Of a stretch of 64,000 nucleotides of DNA, positions 26,209-36,547 are shown piece by piece. The notes under the pieces were generated by a model, which searched no databases, had not been told where the DNA came from, and was given only the letters and a program-made list of their open reading frames with translations. Numbering within the stretch: position 1 is the stretch's first letter; every line of letters begins with the position of its first letter. The position numbers were made by a program, and so were the translations under genes. Source of the stretch: Lacinutrix himadriensis (lineage in GTDB: Bacteria; Bacteroidota; Bacteroidia; Flavobacteriales; Flavobacteriaceae); the NCBI RefSeq assembly GCF_001418105.1, contig NZ_LIQI01000006.1:1-64000 (forward strand), in the 5' to 3' direction.

Positions 26209-28191
26209 TTAGTTCGTTGTTTTTATACTTTCTTTATGCTTTTCAAAAAAAGCTTTTGCAAACTTTTTTAATCGCCAGTTATGATGTTGTGCTGCTTGCG
26301 CATAATGCTTTACAATCTCTTCGTTTACAATCTCTAAAGATTCTAAAAAAGAAAAAGCTTGCATTCTTATTTCATAATTATATGCTGGTGATGTATACTT
26401 AATCAACTCCGCTAAATGCGATTTCTTTTCGTCTACAGCATAATCTGGAGTCACCAAAGATAAGGTTAACCAAAGCAATCTAACATTTTTATTAGGCAAA
26501 CCAACAACACGCTTTGTTTTATCTAAATATACACTTCTTTCTTTCGGAAAATTAGTCCAAAGATTATACAATGCCGTTTCTATAGTTACATAGGATTGAT
26601 CTTCTAAAAGCGATTCATAATCTTTCTTTAATTCGGAAGGAATTTCTACTACACTTCGCGCTATTTCTTGTCTTACTTTAATACTGCTTTTAAATACTTC
26701 GGAAGTAATTTTTCCTGGCACTTGAGAAATAACTTTACTTTTTGCTTCGTCCGAAATCCCTGATATCAAGTAATAATCACACTTCGCATTAGCCGCTTCA
26801 CAATCTACCATTAGGTATTCGGTAATAAACACAGACTGTCTTTGCAAAGAAGCTTCCACCTCTTCATAGTAAAAGGTTTTGTCTTGTAACCATTTAGCAA
26901 CAAAAGCACTTAAATCTTGATCGCTTGCTTGCGCAACTTCATTAATAAAATTACCTGTCTCCACATTTTGAAATGCATACTTCTCTAAATAACTCTTAAC
27001 TGCCGTTTTAAAAGCGATATCCCCAACTTTTTCATGCAACATATGCAAAACGATTGCTCCTTTCTTATAAAACGTTAAGCTACTCGCTTTCGCATTCATA
27101 ACTTCGGTACTTGTCCCTAATCGATCTTGCGCTGCTAATTCTTGTGCGTATTCATATAATTTAAAATAGTAATAGTCATCACCAAAAACGTGTCGCTCTG
27201 CAAGCAATGCGTAATACGTCGCAAAACCTTCTTGAAGCCAATGATGCGTTCCCGAAGTTTCGGTTACCAAATCGCCAAACCATTGGTGTGCAAGCTCGTG
27301 GGCATTTACATTTACATAGTTTTTATCCACAAAGGCGGTTTCGTCAATCATAAAAGCATCCGAAAAAATAGTACAACTCGTATTTTCCATTCCTGCATAC
27401 AAGAAATCATGCACAGGAACTTGTTTGTAATTCTGCCACGGATAAGCAAATCCTATTTCTTCTTCTAAAAAATCAAACATATCTTTAGTATATCGATACG
27501 TAGGCGCGACTTTTAGTGAATCTTCGGGATAATAGTACATCTCCAAAGGAATACCACTTTTTGAGCTTTCTACTTTTTTAGCATACTTACCAACTACCAA
27601 AGCAGCCAAATAGCTAGACATTGGTTTTTGCATGTCGTACTTCCAGAGCACATAATCGGAACTCTCATTTTCTAACACCAAATTTCCATTAGAAATCACT
27701 TCATAGCCTTTTGGAGCAGCAAAAGTAAGATCGAATTCTATTTTATCGTTCATATCATCTATACTTGGCAACCAATGGCTCGTGTTCTTCCCTTGTCCTT
27801 GCGTCCAAATTTGATTTCGTGCTTCATCCTCCCAACCTACAAAATACATGGCTTTTTTAGGCGAAGCGAAAAACAAGAATTGCAGTTTATTATCTTCCGA
27901 AGGCTTGAATTTCTTATAGATAATCAGTTTTTTACCATCGTTCTTATATTTGATTTTCTTTCCGTTTAAAGCAATATTCTTAAACTTCATATGCACAGCG
28001 TCTAAATAAATAGAATCCGTTTTTTTTAGGATATCGAAGTGCACTTCAAAAGAATCATAAAGTGTGCTATCTATTCGAATCTGATTAAAAAACACAACAG
28101 CATCTACCTTTTTAAAGTCCACAAAATCTGTTTGTTGCGCTTTTACAACAACAGAAAATAGGATTAGGAATAAAAACAGAATACGTTTCAT
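26209..28191 (-). CDS. M1-family metallopeptidase (aminopeptidase N-like), exported
   Basis: A 660-residue peptidase. The zinc motif HELAHQWFGD is near residue 297, with the third ligand Glu 18 residues on in HWLQEGFATYY. The M1 exopeptidase motif GMENTS occurs about 25 residues before the zinc motif. The start was set at 28191 because MKRILFLFLILFSVVVKAQ is a clean signal peptide; an in-frame ATG exists upstream at 28227. The enzyme probably trims peptides in the periplasm. The C-terminal part is helical as in other M1 enzymes. Confidence 0.92.
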   Translation of the reverse strand: MKRILFLFLILFSVVVKAQQTDFVDFKKVDAVVFFNQIRIDSTLYDSFEVHFDILKKTDSIYLDAVHMKFKNIALNGKKIKYKNDGKKLIIYKKFKPSEDNKLQFLFFASPKKAMYFVGWEDEARNQIWTQGQGKNTSHWLPSIDDMNDKIEFDLTFAAPKGYEVISNGNLVLENESSDYVLWKYDMQKPMSSYLAALVVGKYAKKVESSKSGIPLEMYYYPEDSLKVAPTYRYTKDMFDFLEEEIGFAYPWQNYKQVPVHDFLYAGMENTSCTIFSDAFMIDETAFVDKNYVNVNAHELAHQWFGDLVTETSGTHHWLQEGFATYYALLAERHVFGDDYYYFKLYEYAQELAAQDRLGTSTEVMNAKASSLTFYKKGAIVLHMLHEKVGDIAFKTAVKSYLEKYAFQNVETGNFINEVAQASDQDLSAFVAKWLQDKTFYYEEVEASLQRQSVFITEYLMVDCEAANAKCDYYLISGISDEAKSKVISQVPGKITSEVFKSSIKVRQEIARSVVEIPSELKKDYESLLEDQSYVTIETALYNLWTNFPKERSVYLDKTKRVVGLPNKNVRLLWLTLSLVTPDYAVDEKKSHLAELIKYTSPAYNYEIRMQAFSFLESLEIVNEEIVKHYAQAAQHHNWRLKKFAKAFFEKHKESIKTTN

Positions 28192-28306
28192 AGCTCTTTG
28201 AATTTCAATCATTACGCCAAAATACAATTTTTTGTGATTCTTGTGAAAGCAGGAATGACAAACCTTTTCTTTTAAAATATATACAAAAACACTAATTTCG
28301 TTCTTT

Positions 28307-30409
28307 ATGAGTATAAACCTGCAAACTCCTATAGATTATTTAAAAGGTGTTGGACCAAATCGTGCTGATTTGCTTCGCAAGGAGCTTGGTATTCATACCT
28401 ATCAAGATCTTCTCAATCTTTTTCCGAATAGATACATAGACAGAACGCAGTTTTATAAAATCAACCAATTACAGCGTAACAATGCGGATGTTCAGCTAGT
28501 TGGTAAGATTATAAAGTTTGAAGAAATTGCTCAAAAACGAGGAAAAAGACTCGTTGCAACCTTTCAAGACGAAACCGGTACGATGGAACTGGTTTGGTTT
28601 CGAGGACAAAAATGGATTCGAGAAAGCTTACAACTCAACACAAGCTATGTAATCTTCGGAAAAACCAACTGGTTTAGTGGCAAGTTTAATATGCCACATC
28701 CAGATATTGAGCTTCAAAAAGTGCATGAAGAAAACTTACGTTCTTCGATGCAAGCCATTTATCCTTCTACCGAAAAACTTTCTAACAAGGGAATTACCAA
28801 TCGTGTAATGACCAAAATTATGCAACAATTATTTTTAGAAAGTAATGGAAAATTCGTAGAAACCTTACCTGAAAATATACGTACAGAATTAAAATTAGTT
28901 TCTAAACCAGAAGCTATTTTTAATGTCCATTTTCCGAAGACACAAGAGCTACTTTCTAAGGCACAATTTAGACTGAAATTTGAAGAATTATTCTACATAC
29001 AATTACAGTTAATTTTAAAAAATTTAATCCATAAATCGAAGATAAAAGGCTTTCCTTTTCCAACGGTTGGAAATTATTTTAATTCCTTTTTTAAAGACCA
29101 TTTACCATTCGAATTAACCAACGCGCAAAAACGTGTTTTAAAAGAAATTCGTCACGATTTAGGAAGCAATGCGCAAATGAATCGCCTTTTACAGGGAGAT
29201 GTTGGCTCCGGGAAGACTATTGTAGCACTAATGTCAATGCTAATAGCGCTTGACAACGGCTTTCAAGCTTGTTTAATGGCGCCTACTGCTATTTTGTCAG
29301 TACAGCACTATCACGGATTAACCGAGTACTGTAAAGAACTGAATATCAGAATCAAACTACTAACAGGCTCAAGTAACACTTCAGAAAGAAAAAAAATTCA
29401 TGAGGAGCTAGCAAATGGCGAATTACAGATCTTAATTGGCACACATGCATTGTTAGAAGACAAAGTGAAATTCAAGAATTTAGGACTTGCAATTATCGAT
29501 GAGCAGCATCGATTTGGCGTTGCACAGAGAAGTAAATTATGGAAGAAAAACACCTCTCCTCCACACATTTTGGTAATGACCGCAACACCAATTCCTAGAA
29601 CATTAGCCATGTCTGTTTATGGCGATTTAGACATCTCTTTAATTGATGAATTACCAGCAGGAAGAAAGGCCATAAAAACGGTACATAGATACGATGCAAA
29701 TCGGCTAAAAGTTTTCCGTTTTATTCGGGATGAAATTGCAAAAGGAAGACAGGTTTATGTGGTATATCCTTTAATTCAGGAAAGCGAAAAAATGGACTAT
29801 AAAGATTTAATGGATGGCTATGAAAGTATCTCTAGAGATTTCCCAATGCCAGAATACCAAATCTCAATTGTGCATGGTAAAATGAAACCTGCAGATAAAG
29901 ATTTTGAAATGCAACGTTTTATTAAAGGAGAAACGCAAATCATGGTTGCCACCACCGTAATTGAAGTTGGTGTTAACGTACCCAACGCATCTGTAATGAT
30001 TGTAGAAAGTGCAGAACGCTTCGGTTTGGCACAATTACACCAATTACGTGGTCGTGTTGGTCGTGGTGCAGAGCAAAGCTACTGTATACTTATGACCAGC
30101 CATAAACTCTCTGAAAACAGCAAAAAGAGAATACAAACCATGGTTAGAACCAGCGATGGTTTTGAAATTGCAGAAGTCGATTTACAATTACGTGGTCCTG
30201 GAGATATCATGGGAACCCAACAAAGTGGTATTTTAAACCTTAAAATTGCCGATATTGTTAAAGATAACGACATACTACAATTGGCGCGCTTTCATGCCAA
30301 ACAAGTACTTAGCAAAGATCCTTCTTTAGCCGCTGCAGAAAACCAAAGTATATTAAATACCTACAGACAAATGAGTAAGTATCGAAATATTTGGAATTAT
30401 ATCTCGTAA
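28307..30409 (+). CDS. recG: ATP-dependent DNA helicase RecG
   Basis: A 700-residue superfamily 2 helicase of normal RecG length. It has an N-terminal wedge/OB domain (LKGVGPNRADLLRKELGI at residues 13-30), Walker A GDVGSGKT near residue 303, a DEQHRFG box (DExH), motif III TATPIPRTLAMSVYGD and motif VI QLRGRVGRG. A RecG-specific C-terminal segment follows. It remodels stalled replication forks and Holliday junctions. The gene is transcribed alone, divergent from the M1 peptidase. Confidence 0.97.
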   Translation: MSINLQTPIDYLKGVGPNRADLLRKELGIHTYQDLLNLFPNRYIDRTQFYKINQLQRNNADVQLVGKIIKFEEIAQKRGKRLVATFQDETGTMELVWFRGQKWIRESLQLNTSYVIFGKTNWFSGKFNMPHPDIELQKVHEENLRSSMQAIYPSTEKLSNKGITNRVMTKIMQQLFLESNGKFVETLPENIRTELKLVSKPEAIFNVHFPKTQELLSKAQFRLKFEELFYIQLQLILKNLIHKSKIKGFPFPTVGNYFNSFFKDHLPFELTNAQKRVLKEIRHDLGSNAQMNRLLQGDVGSGKTIVALMSMLIALDNGFQACLMAPTAILSVQHYHGLTEYCKELNIRIKLLTGSSNTSERKKIHEELANGELQILIGTHALLEDKVKFKNLGLAIIDEQHRFGVAQRSKLWKKNTSPPHILVMTATPIPRTLAMSVYGDLDISLIDELPAGRKAIKTVHRYDANRLKVFRFIRDEIAKGRQVYVVYPLIQESEKMDYKDLMDGYESISRDFPMPEYQISIVHGKMKPADKDFEMQRFIKGETQIMVATTVIEVGVNVPNASVMIVESAERFGLAQLHQLRGRVGRGAEQSYCILMTSHKLSENSKKRIQTMVRTSDGFEIAEVDLQLRGPGDIMGTQQSGILNLKIADIVKDNDILQLARFHAKQVLSKDPSLAAAENQSILNTYRQMSKYRNIWNYIS

Positions 30410-30473
30410 ATACACACCTAACACAAAACAGCTAGTAACAACATTAAAAAACTTGCAATTGGTTCCTATTTGG

Positions 30474-30485
30474 TGTAAATTTACA
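30474..30485. promoter_or_regulatory. Palindromic operator of the toxin-antitoxin pair
   Basis: The perfect 12-bp palindrome TGTAAATTTACA ends 15 bp before the antitoxin ATG at 30501, a typical location for an autoregulatory site bound by a ribbon-helix-helix antitoxin or the antitoxin-toxin complex. Confidence 0.55.
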
Positions 30486-30500
30486 TCAAAAGACAATGTT

Positions 30501-30740
30501 ATGGCTAGACAAAGCATCTCCTTTACAAAACCAAATGATCAATGGCTAAAAGATCAAGTAGACAGTAATGAATACGCAAGTAAAAGCGAATTAGTCAACG
30601 ATTTAATTAGACAAGCTAGAAAGCAACAAGCGCAAATAGACTGGATTAGAACAAAGCTGGAAAAAGCGGAGAATAGCGGATTTACTTCCGATAGTAAATC
30701 GCAAATCCTTAAGCAATCCAAGGACTTACTGAATGGCTGA
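30501..30740 (+). CDS. Type II antitoxin, ParD/CopG-like ribbon-helix-helix
   Basis: An 80-residue protein (79 plus stop) starting MARQSISFTKPNDQWLK. The short first strand and the EYASKSELVNDLIRQARK segment (residues about 25-42) match ParD-type ribbon-helix-helix antitoxins; the C-terminal helix (IDWIRTKLEKAENSGF) wraps the toxin. The ATG at 30501 is preferred over an upstream in-frame one because it begins the RHH strand and lies just behind the palindromic operator. The stop codon overlaps the toxin start by 8 bp. Confidence 0.9.
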   Translation: MARQSISFTKPNDQWLKDQVDSNEYASKSELVNDLIRQARKQQAQIDWIRTKLEKAENSGFTSDSKSQILKQSKDLLNG

Positions 30741-31020
30741 ATACAGAATAAGTAATACGGCAAAAGAGGATTTAATAAGAATACATCATTACGGTGTTCA
30801 TAAATTTGGAATTGCACAAGCGGATAAATACTTTGACACTTTTTTTGAGTACTTTGATACCATTGCGCAAACCCCATTCTCATTTGAATCTGTGGACTTT
30901 ATAAAAAAAGGATATCGACGTTGTGTTTGTGGATCGGATAGTATTTTCTTCAAAATAAGCGAAAACGTTGTGGAGATAATAACCATTATTGGAAGACAAG
31001 AATTGGATAATATGCTTTAA
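30733..31020 (+). CDS. Type II toxin, RelE/ParE family
   Basis: A 95-residue protein (MAEYRISNTAKEDLIRIHHYG) with the RelE/ParE fold: a first strand, two helices ending near FDTIAQTPFSFESV, and the conserved RRCVCGSDSIFFKI strand plus a final IITIIGRQELDNML. The YR..V...DSIFF pattern resembles ParE gyrase-poisoning toxins more than RelE ribonucleases. It overlaps the antitoxin by 8 bp, giving translational coupling. It looks intact. Confidence 0.9.
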   Translation: MAEYRISNTAKEDLIRIHHYGVHKFGIAQADKYFDTFFEYFDTIAQTPFSFESVDFIKKGYRRCVCGSDSIFFKISENVVEIITIIGRQELDNML

Positions 31021-31233
31021 AAATACAATTTTCAACAATAGACATCATTAACTCTATGTAATTAGACTACTTACTATTCTCTAAAGTAGTCGCTTAAGCA
31101 AACCACATACTAAAAAACCTCCTTACCCACTCCTAAAAATAACAAACTTTTCACATTCTACAGCGTAATTAAATCCCCTATGTATTGTACCTTGCATCCT
31201 TATTTAAAGGTTCACATTACAAAAGCAAATACT

Positions 31234-33063
31234 ATGCTAAACTATATAAAAAATGTATTAGAAAACATGCCAACAGACTGGCTAAACCTAACCACGCATC
31301 GACTAGATATTTATGAGGAGAAGTTAGCGAAAGTGCAATTTACAGAACAGTTGGAAAGTTTATACAAGAAGAATGATTACACGCCTTCTGCATTAAAGGA
31401 ATTACCTACTGCTTATGATTATATTCGATTAGGTCATCCTTTATCTTGTGTTCTAGAATGGGCACTTGCAAACTTGCAGGATCAAAAACCAGAAAATGTC
31501 ATCAGTTTTTCTTCGAAGACCATGCCTATTTTGGCTATTCTAAGAAAAAATGTATTAGAAAATAAAAACACGCAAATCGCTTATACTGGCGCATTACCTG
31601 CTTGTTTTGATGCAGAAACACTAAGAGATATTTATGGCTATACCTTCGAATTAAAGCAAGTTGAAAAAGTAGCAGATATTTCTGAATATAATGGAACTAG
31701 CATTTTCCTTTCCCAAGAAGATAAAATCAATACTATAGATAATAATACTAATGTGGACTTTTTCATCCATTTACATGGACATTTAGGAAGTGTGCTACTA
31801 GTTAACGGTGAGAAAAACGAAAGTTACGTTTCCGACATTCAGCATGTACGTCGTAGAGAATCCATTGCAATGACTCCGGCTAATTGTCTTACTGCCTTAG
31901 AAGCATTAATAACGCAATCTTCTATTGCAGACAAGCAAAGAGATGCCGCAAGTAAAACAAGTGTCTTAGAATCTGTTGCTGCAATTACAGCTTCTCAAAC
32001 AAAACCTTTGGTTGCTTCTAGCGGATTATCTATTCAGTATGCCATTTTAATGGGATTAGTACACGATGCCTTAGAAAATAATAAAGGAAAAGCGATTAAA
32101 ATCGTGGTTCCTCCAAATTGTTATGGTGGTACCAATGACCAAGCAAGACGTGTTGCTGCTTGTATGGATAATGTAGAAATAGTAGATCTTCTAGTAGATG
32201 GCGATAATGATATGGTGCAAAGTATTGATAGCGTTTTAACCGAAATTGCAAAGCAAGACGCCATACCTTATATCATTGCCGAAATACCAACAAACCCAAG
32301 AGTAGAAGTTCCGGATTTAATTCAATTAAAAGAAGTTTTAAGCAGAGAACGCAAAACTGCAACTGGTGCAATTGCTATCGACCCCGTTTTTATTTTAGAC
32401 CAAACTTTTTGTCCGAATGTACACTTTTTAGGAGAAGATGATATTCTAGCAAGCGTTAGAACCATTTCTTTTGCGAGTGGTTCTAAATTTCCAAGTGGTG
32501 GAAAATGTACTGCTGGTTATTGCGTAGGAAACAAAAAAACCATTGCTTTAATGGAAAAGATTGCATTGCATTTGGCACTTTGTGATAACGAAGCTACCAA
32601 TCTTCAATATGAAATATTAGCAAAGCAACTGCCTTCTATGAATCAGAGAATTATAGATGCATATACCAATACTCGTGAATTTGTAAACTTTATTCAGGAT
32701 ACTTTACCAGGAGCAAAAATCAATTTTGTGTCTGAGGAATTAGCAGAACAAGGCTTTACACCTTCGGTATTCTCTTTAGATCTTCCTACAAAAGGAAATA
32801 CAGATGCAGAAAGAGAAACGTATAAAAGAGCGCTTAATCTTAAATTAATAAATTTAATGATTACAGAAATTCCTAAGGAGAGTAAATTTTGTGTGAGTTA
32901 CGGACAATTAAAAGGATGTTACTGGACTATTCCAGCAACGTCGACTCAAGGAACTACCAAAGAAGGTGATAAAGATTATATTGTACGTGCATCGCTTTCT
33001 CCAAATTTAGATTTAGAGCTTCACAAAAAAGTGTTTAAGCAATTTGAGCAAGTATATAACTAA
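31234..33063 (+). CDS. Cys/Met-metabolism-type PLP-dependent enzyme
   Basis: A 609-residue protein with a PLP-dependent fold type I core. The PLP-binding Lys lies in SFASGSKFPSGGKCTAGY near residue 420, and earlier motifs are VASSGLSIQYA and VVPPNCYGGTNDQARR. It is longer than cystathionine gamma-synthase/lyase (about 390 residues), with an N-terminal extension of roughly 200 residues. Similar long forms exist in Flavobacteriia. The exact substrate (cystathionine, homocysteine or an O-acyl homoserine) cannot be assigned. I preferred the ATG at 31234 (MLNYIKNVLENMP) to an earlier one at 31180. Confidence 0.8.
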   Translation: MLNYIKNVLENMPTDWLNLTTHRLDIYEEKLAKVQFTEQLESLYKKNDYTPSALKELPTAYDYIRLGHPLSCVLEWALANLQDQKPENVISFSSKTMPILAILRKNVLENKNTQIAYTGALPACFDAETLRDIYGYTFELKQVEKVADISEYNGTSIFLSQEDKINTIDNNTNVDFFIHLHGHLGSVLLVNGEKNESYVSDIQHVRRRESIAMTPANCLTALEALITQSSIADKQRDAASKTSVLESVAAITASQTKPLVASSGLSIQYAILMGLVHDALENNKGKAIKIVVPPNCYGGTNDQARRVAACMDNVEIVDLLVDGDNDMVQSIDSVLTEIAKQDAIPYIIAEIPTNPRVEVPDLIQLKEVLSRERKTATGAIAIDPVFILDQTFCPNVHFLGEDDILASVRTISFASGSKFPSGGKCTAGYCVGNKKTIALMEKIALHLALCDNEATNLQYEILAKQLPSMNQRIIDAYTNTREFVNFIQDTLPGAKINFVSEELAEQGFTPSVFSLDLPTKGNTDAERETYKRALNLKLINLMITEIPKESKFCVSYGQLKGCYWTIPATSTQGTTKEGDKDYIVRASLSPNLDLELHKKVFKQFEQVYN

Positions 33064-33095
33064 GCCATATACTTGCTGAAAAGCAACAAGCTATT

Positions 33096-33132
33096 AAAAT
33101 AACTTATCGAGATACTTTCGGTAAGTTATTTT
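33096..33132. terminator. Bidirectional terminator
   Basis: Hairpin with arms AAAATAACTTA and TAAGTTATTTT between the convergent PLP-enzyme gene and the minus-strand gene. It overlaps the last codons of the latter. Confidence 0.7.
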
Positions 33133-33890
33133 ATATACTTGGTAAGAATCTTTCTAAGAAGTGCGATATCACTATCTTTTTTACGACTTAAATTCTTTTT
33201 ATTATCACATTCAAATAAAGAATAATCAATTTCGATTAAATTAATTTCCTTTTTTTCTAATACCAACCTTCTTCTTTTGTTGTATTTCTTGATTTGTTCA
33301 TTTCTAGTAATACCACTAACAGTCATCGCTTCTAATTTTTCTAGATCCGCCTCTGTTTTGTTTTGCTTTTCTAAAAACTCAATAACCAAATTCGCATCTT
33401 TATAAAAGGCAGCTAAAGGCAATTTTGTTCTTGTTTTTCCTTTTTTATGCATATCCCCTAGCAAAAAAGAAAAGGTATGTTTACGAGAAGCTTTTTCTTT
33501 CAGTATTTCGTCACAAAGATCTAAAACATAGAATTCGTCACTACTCTCTCTTTGGTTTTTAAATTTTTCTTTTTTAGAAGCAGCAGTTTCCGTTTCATCA
33601 GGAACAAAAGTAGCACCTTCTCTTACTAAGTACCAATATACAGCAGTTTCCGTACGTTGTGCATGTACAGAAGGTATTGTATTTAGTAATTCTTGCTTAT
33701 CTAAATCTCGTAAAACTTTTCGAAGCGGCAAACCTTTTTTAATGTCTTTGTTAAAAACACCTGCTAATACTAAATCTTGCATGATGTCTTTTGCAGGAAT
33801 CCAATCTTTATCTGTATTGGTGTTAAAGTAATTTTCTATTACTTTATTTATCTGAGTTACTTTGTCTTCCTTGTTGCGATTGTTATCCAT
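33126..33890 (-). CDS. Uncharacterised protein with possible winged-helix and nuclease-like domains
   Basis: A 254-residue soluble, basic protein. The N-terminal 85 residues look like a winged helix ([16 protein letters not shown] ... [16 protein letters not shown]). The C-terminal half (residues about 150-240) contains [20 protein letters not shown] followed by a [19 protein letters not shown] segment and [11 protein letters not shown]. From memory this resembles a PD-(D/E)xK-like family with an LPVDAYY...LVIEY.E.QH pattern, here with Ala at the usual Asp. It has no signal peptide and no operon partner. The function is unknown. Confidence 0.7.
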   Translation of the reverse strand: MDNNRNKEDKVTQINKVIENYFNTNTDKDWIPAKDIMQDLVLAGVFNKDIKKGLPLRKVLRDLDKQELLNTIPSVHAQRTETAVYWYLVREGATFVPDETETAASKKEKFKNQRESSDEFYVLDLCDEILKEKASRKHTFSFLLGDMHKKGKTRTKLPLAAFYKDANLVIEFLEKQNKTEADLEKLEAMTVSGITRNEQIKKYNKRRRLVLEKKEINLIEIDYSLFECDNKKNLSRKKDSDIALLRKILTKYIK

Positions 33891-34059
33891 AATATACTTT
33901 TTACTTTACTTATATTGACTACAAATAAAGGAGCGCAAGATAAGTTAATATTATCACGAAATAATTATACTATCTGTATTAATTACGTATTAAATATTAC
34001 ACTTTTATTCTTCCTAATAAATTAACCAAAAACTCGTACCACAAAACTTATAACAATGC

Positions 34060-34089
34060 TTGAATGCTAACTGCATTATTTTATCTTTG
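34060..34089 (+). promoter_or_regulatory. Promoter of pheT
   Basis: TTG (34060-34062), a 19-bp spacer and TATCTTTG (34082-34089) match the Bacteroidota consensus well. Transcription should start about 15 nt before the ATG at 34112. Confidence 0.7.
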
Positions 34090-34111
34090 CACTTCAAATT
34101 AAAGAAGGGCA

Positions 34112-36538
34112 ATGAAAATATCATACAACTGGTTAAAACAGTTTATAAAAACCGATTGGGCAGCAGAACAAACCGAAGAACTACTTACAGACTTAGGTTT
34201 AGAAGTAGAAGGAATTAATGCATACGAGTCTGTTAAAGGAGGATTAAAAGGTATTGTGGTTGGTGAAGTACTAACCTGTATACAACACCCAAATGCAGAC
34301 AGATTAAAGATAACCACAGTGAATATTGGCACAGAAGCTCCTGTTCAAATAGTTTGTGGTGCACCTAATGTTGCTGCAGGACAAAAAGTACCTGTTGCTA
34401 CTATTGGAACTACTTTATATACCGAAGAAGGTGAAGCTTGGACCATTAAGAAAGGAAAGATTCGTGGCGAAGAAAGCCATGGAATGATTTGCGCAGAAGA
34501 TGAACTAGGTTTAGGAAAATCGCACGATGGTATTATGGTTTTAGCCGAAGATACTGTTGTTGGTACTCTTGCTTCTACTCTATTTAATATTGAAAACGAT
34601 CAGGTTTTTGAAATCGGACTTACACCAAACCGAGCAGATGCCATGAGTCATTATGGAACTGCGAGAGATTTAAAAGCTGGTTTTTTACAAAAAGATATTG
34701 CTGTAGAGTTAATAACACCATCCGTTAGTGCTTTTCACGTAGATAACAGAACACTAAAGATTGATGTAGATGTACAAAACAAGGAATTAGCACCAAGATA
34801 TTGCGGGGTTACTATTTCTGGAATAAAAGTATCCGAATCACCAGATTGGTTAAAACACCGATTAAAATCTATTGGTTTAACTCCGAAAAATAATGTAGTA
34901 GATGTTACCAATTATGTTTTACATGAACTTGGTCAACCGCTTCATGCTTTTGATGCTGCAAAAATTATAGGAAATAAAATTGAAGTAAAAACGGTTGCTG
35001 CTGGAACAAAGTTTACAACGCTTGACGAAGTAGAAAGAGAGTTACACGAAGACGATTTAATGATTTGTGATGCAGAAAAACCAATGTGTATTGCTGGTGT
35101 TTTTGGCGGAATTGCTTCTGGAGTTACTGAACATACCACAAGTATCTTTTTAGAAAGTGCCTATTTTAATCCGATAAACATTAGAAAAACGGCAAAACGT
35201 CATGCTTTAAACACAGATGCTTCTTTTAGATTTGAAAGAGGTATTGATCCAAATATTACAGAATACGCCTTAAAACGTGCTGCTTTATTAATTATAGAGC
35301 TTGCTGGAGGAGAAATAACAAGTGATATTATTGATGCATATCCTAACAAAATAGAAGACTTCCAAGTCCGTTTAAGTTTTGAAAATGCGGAAAAGTTAAT
35401 TGGTCAAGAAATACCAAAAGAAATTATTAAACGTATTTTAAGTTCTTTAGATATAAAAATTAATAATGTTACCGAAACAGGATTAGGTTTAACCGTTCCT
35501 GCATACCGAAATGATGTGCAACGCGAAGCAGATATCATCGAAGAAATTTTACGTGTTTATGGTTATAATAATATTGGCTTTACCAATAAGTTAAACGCTT
35601 CTATTTCTAACTCTTCTAAATTTGAAGATCATAAATTGCAAAATATTGTTGGTAACCAATTAGCTTCCCAAGGTTTTTATGAAATGCTTGCGAACTCGTT
35701 AACGACTCCGGAGTATATTAAATTAGACGAACAGCTAAAAGAAGAACATAATATTGTTATGCTAAACCCATTAAGTAATGATTTGTCGGTAATGAGACAA
35801 TCGCTTTTATTTTCTGGATTAGAAGCACTTTCTTATAATATCAATAGAAAACGTAGTAATGTTAAGTTTTTTGAATTCGGAAAAACCTATCATAACTTTA
35901 GTGAAAATCGTGAAGAACACAAGCATCTTACGCTTTTAGTAACTGGAAACAGAACTGCTGAAGCTTGGAATGGTTTAAACAAACCTAGTGACTTCTTTTA
36001 TTTTAAAGGAACCATCACGAGTATATTAGAACGTTTAGGGATTACTAGATTTAAAGAAACACCAACTAAAGATGCTATTTTTAGCGAAGGATTAACTTTA
36101 GGTTTAGGAAAAAACAAACTAGTAAGCTTCGGTTTAGTTAAGAAGAATATTTTAAAGCATTTTGGAATTAGCCAAGAAGTATTATTTGCCGATTTTAATT
36201 GGGATAATATTATTGAAGTTGCGAAACACAATAAAATCAAATTTAAAGAAATTCCGAAGTACCCAGAAGTACGTAGAGATTTTGCTTTATTATTAGATGA
36301 TGCAGTTTCTTTTGAATCTATTCATACTATAGCAAAACAAACAGAAAAGCAACTTTTAAAAGCCGTGAATTTGTTTGATGTCTACCAAGGTAAAAACTTA
36401 CCAAAAGGTAAAAAGAGTTATGCGGTTAGTTTTACAATACAAGATGAAAACAAAACGCTTACCGACAAGCAGATTGATAAGATTATGAATAAGCTACAAG
36501 CAAATTTTGAAAAACAGCTTGGCGCGGAGTTAAGATAA
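34112..36538 (+). CDS. pheT: Phenylalanine--tRNA ligase beta subunit
   Basis: An 808-residue protein of normal length. It has an N-terminal EMAP/OB tRNA-binding domain (VGEVLTCIQHPNADRLKI, residues about 48-65), a B3/B4 editing region (VTNYVLHELGQPLHAFDAAKI), a B5 domain, a core synthetase-like domain (EILRVYGYNNI ... MLNPLSNDLSVMRQSLL) and a C-terminal FDX-ACB anticodon-binding domain (YPEVRRDFALLLDD). It forms the alpha2-beta2 enzyme with PheS, whose gene is not in the window. It is followed 9 bp later by a small membrane protein gene. Confidence 0.98.
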   Translation: MKISYNWLKQFIKTDWAAEQTEELLTDLGLEVEGINAYESVKGGLKGIVVGEVLTCIQHPNADRLKITTVNIGTEAPVQIVCGAPNVAAGQKVPVATIGTTLYTEEGEAWTIKKGKIRGEESHGMICAEDELGLGKSHDGIMVLAEDTVVGTLASTLFNIENDQVFEIGLTPNRADAMSHYGTARDLKAGFLQKDIAVELITPSVSAFHVDNRTLKIDVDVQNKELAPRYCGVTISGIKVSESPDWLKHRLKSIGLTPKNNVVDVTNYVLHELGQPLHAFDAAKIIGNKIEVKTVAAGTKFTTLDEVERELHEDDLMICDAEKPMCIAGVFGGIASGVTEHTTSIFLESAYFNPINIRKTAKRHALNTDASFRFERGIDPNITEYALKRAALLIIELAGGEITSDIIDAYPNKIEDFQVRLSFENAEKLIGQEIPKEIIKRILSSLDIKINNVTETGLGLTVPAYRNDVQREADIIEEILRVYGYNNIGFTNKLNASISNSSKFEDHKLQNIVGNQLASQGFYEMLANSLTTPEYIKLDEQLKEEHNIVMLNPLSNDLSVMRQSLLFSGLEALSYNINRKRSNVKFFEFGKTYHNFSENREEHKHLTLLVTGNRTAEAWNGLNKPSDFFYFKGTITSILERLGITRFKETPTKDAIFSEGLTLGLGKNKLVSFGLVKKNILKHFGISQEVLFADFNWDNIIEVAKHNKIKFKEIPKYPEVRRDFALLLDDAVSFESIHTIAKQTEKQLLKAVNLFDVYQGKNLPKGKKSYAVSFTIQDENKTLTDKQIDKIMNKLQANFEKQLGAELR

Positions 36539-36547
36539 ACACAAAAT

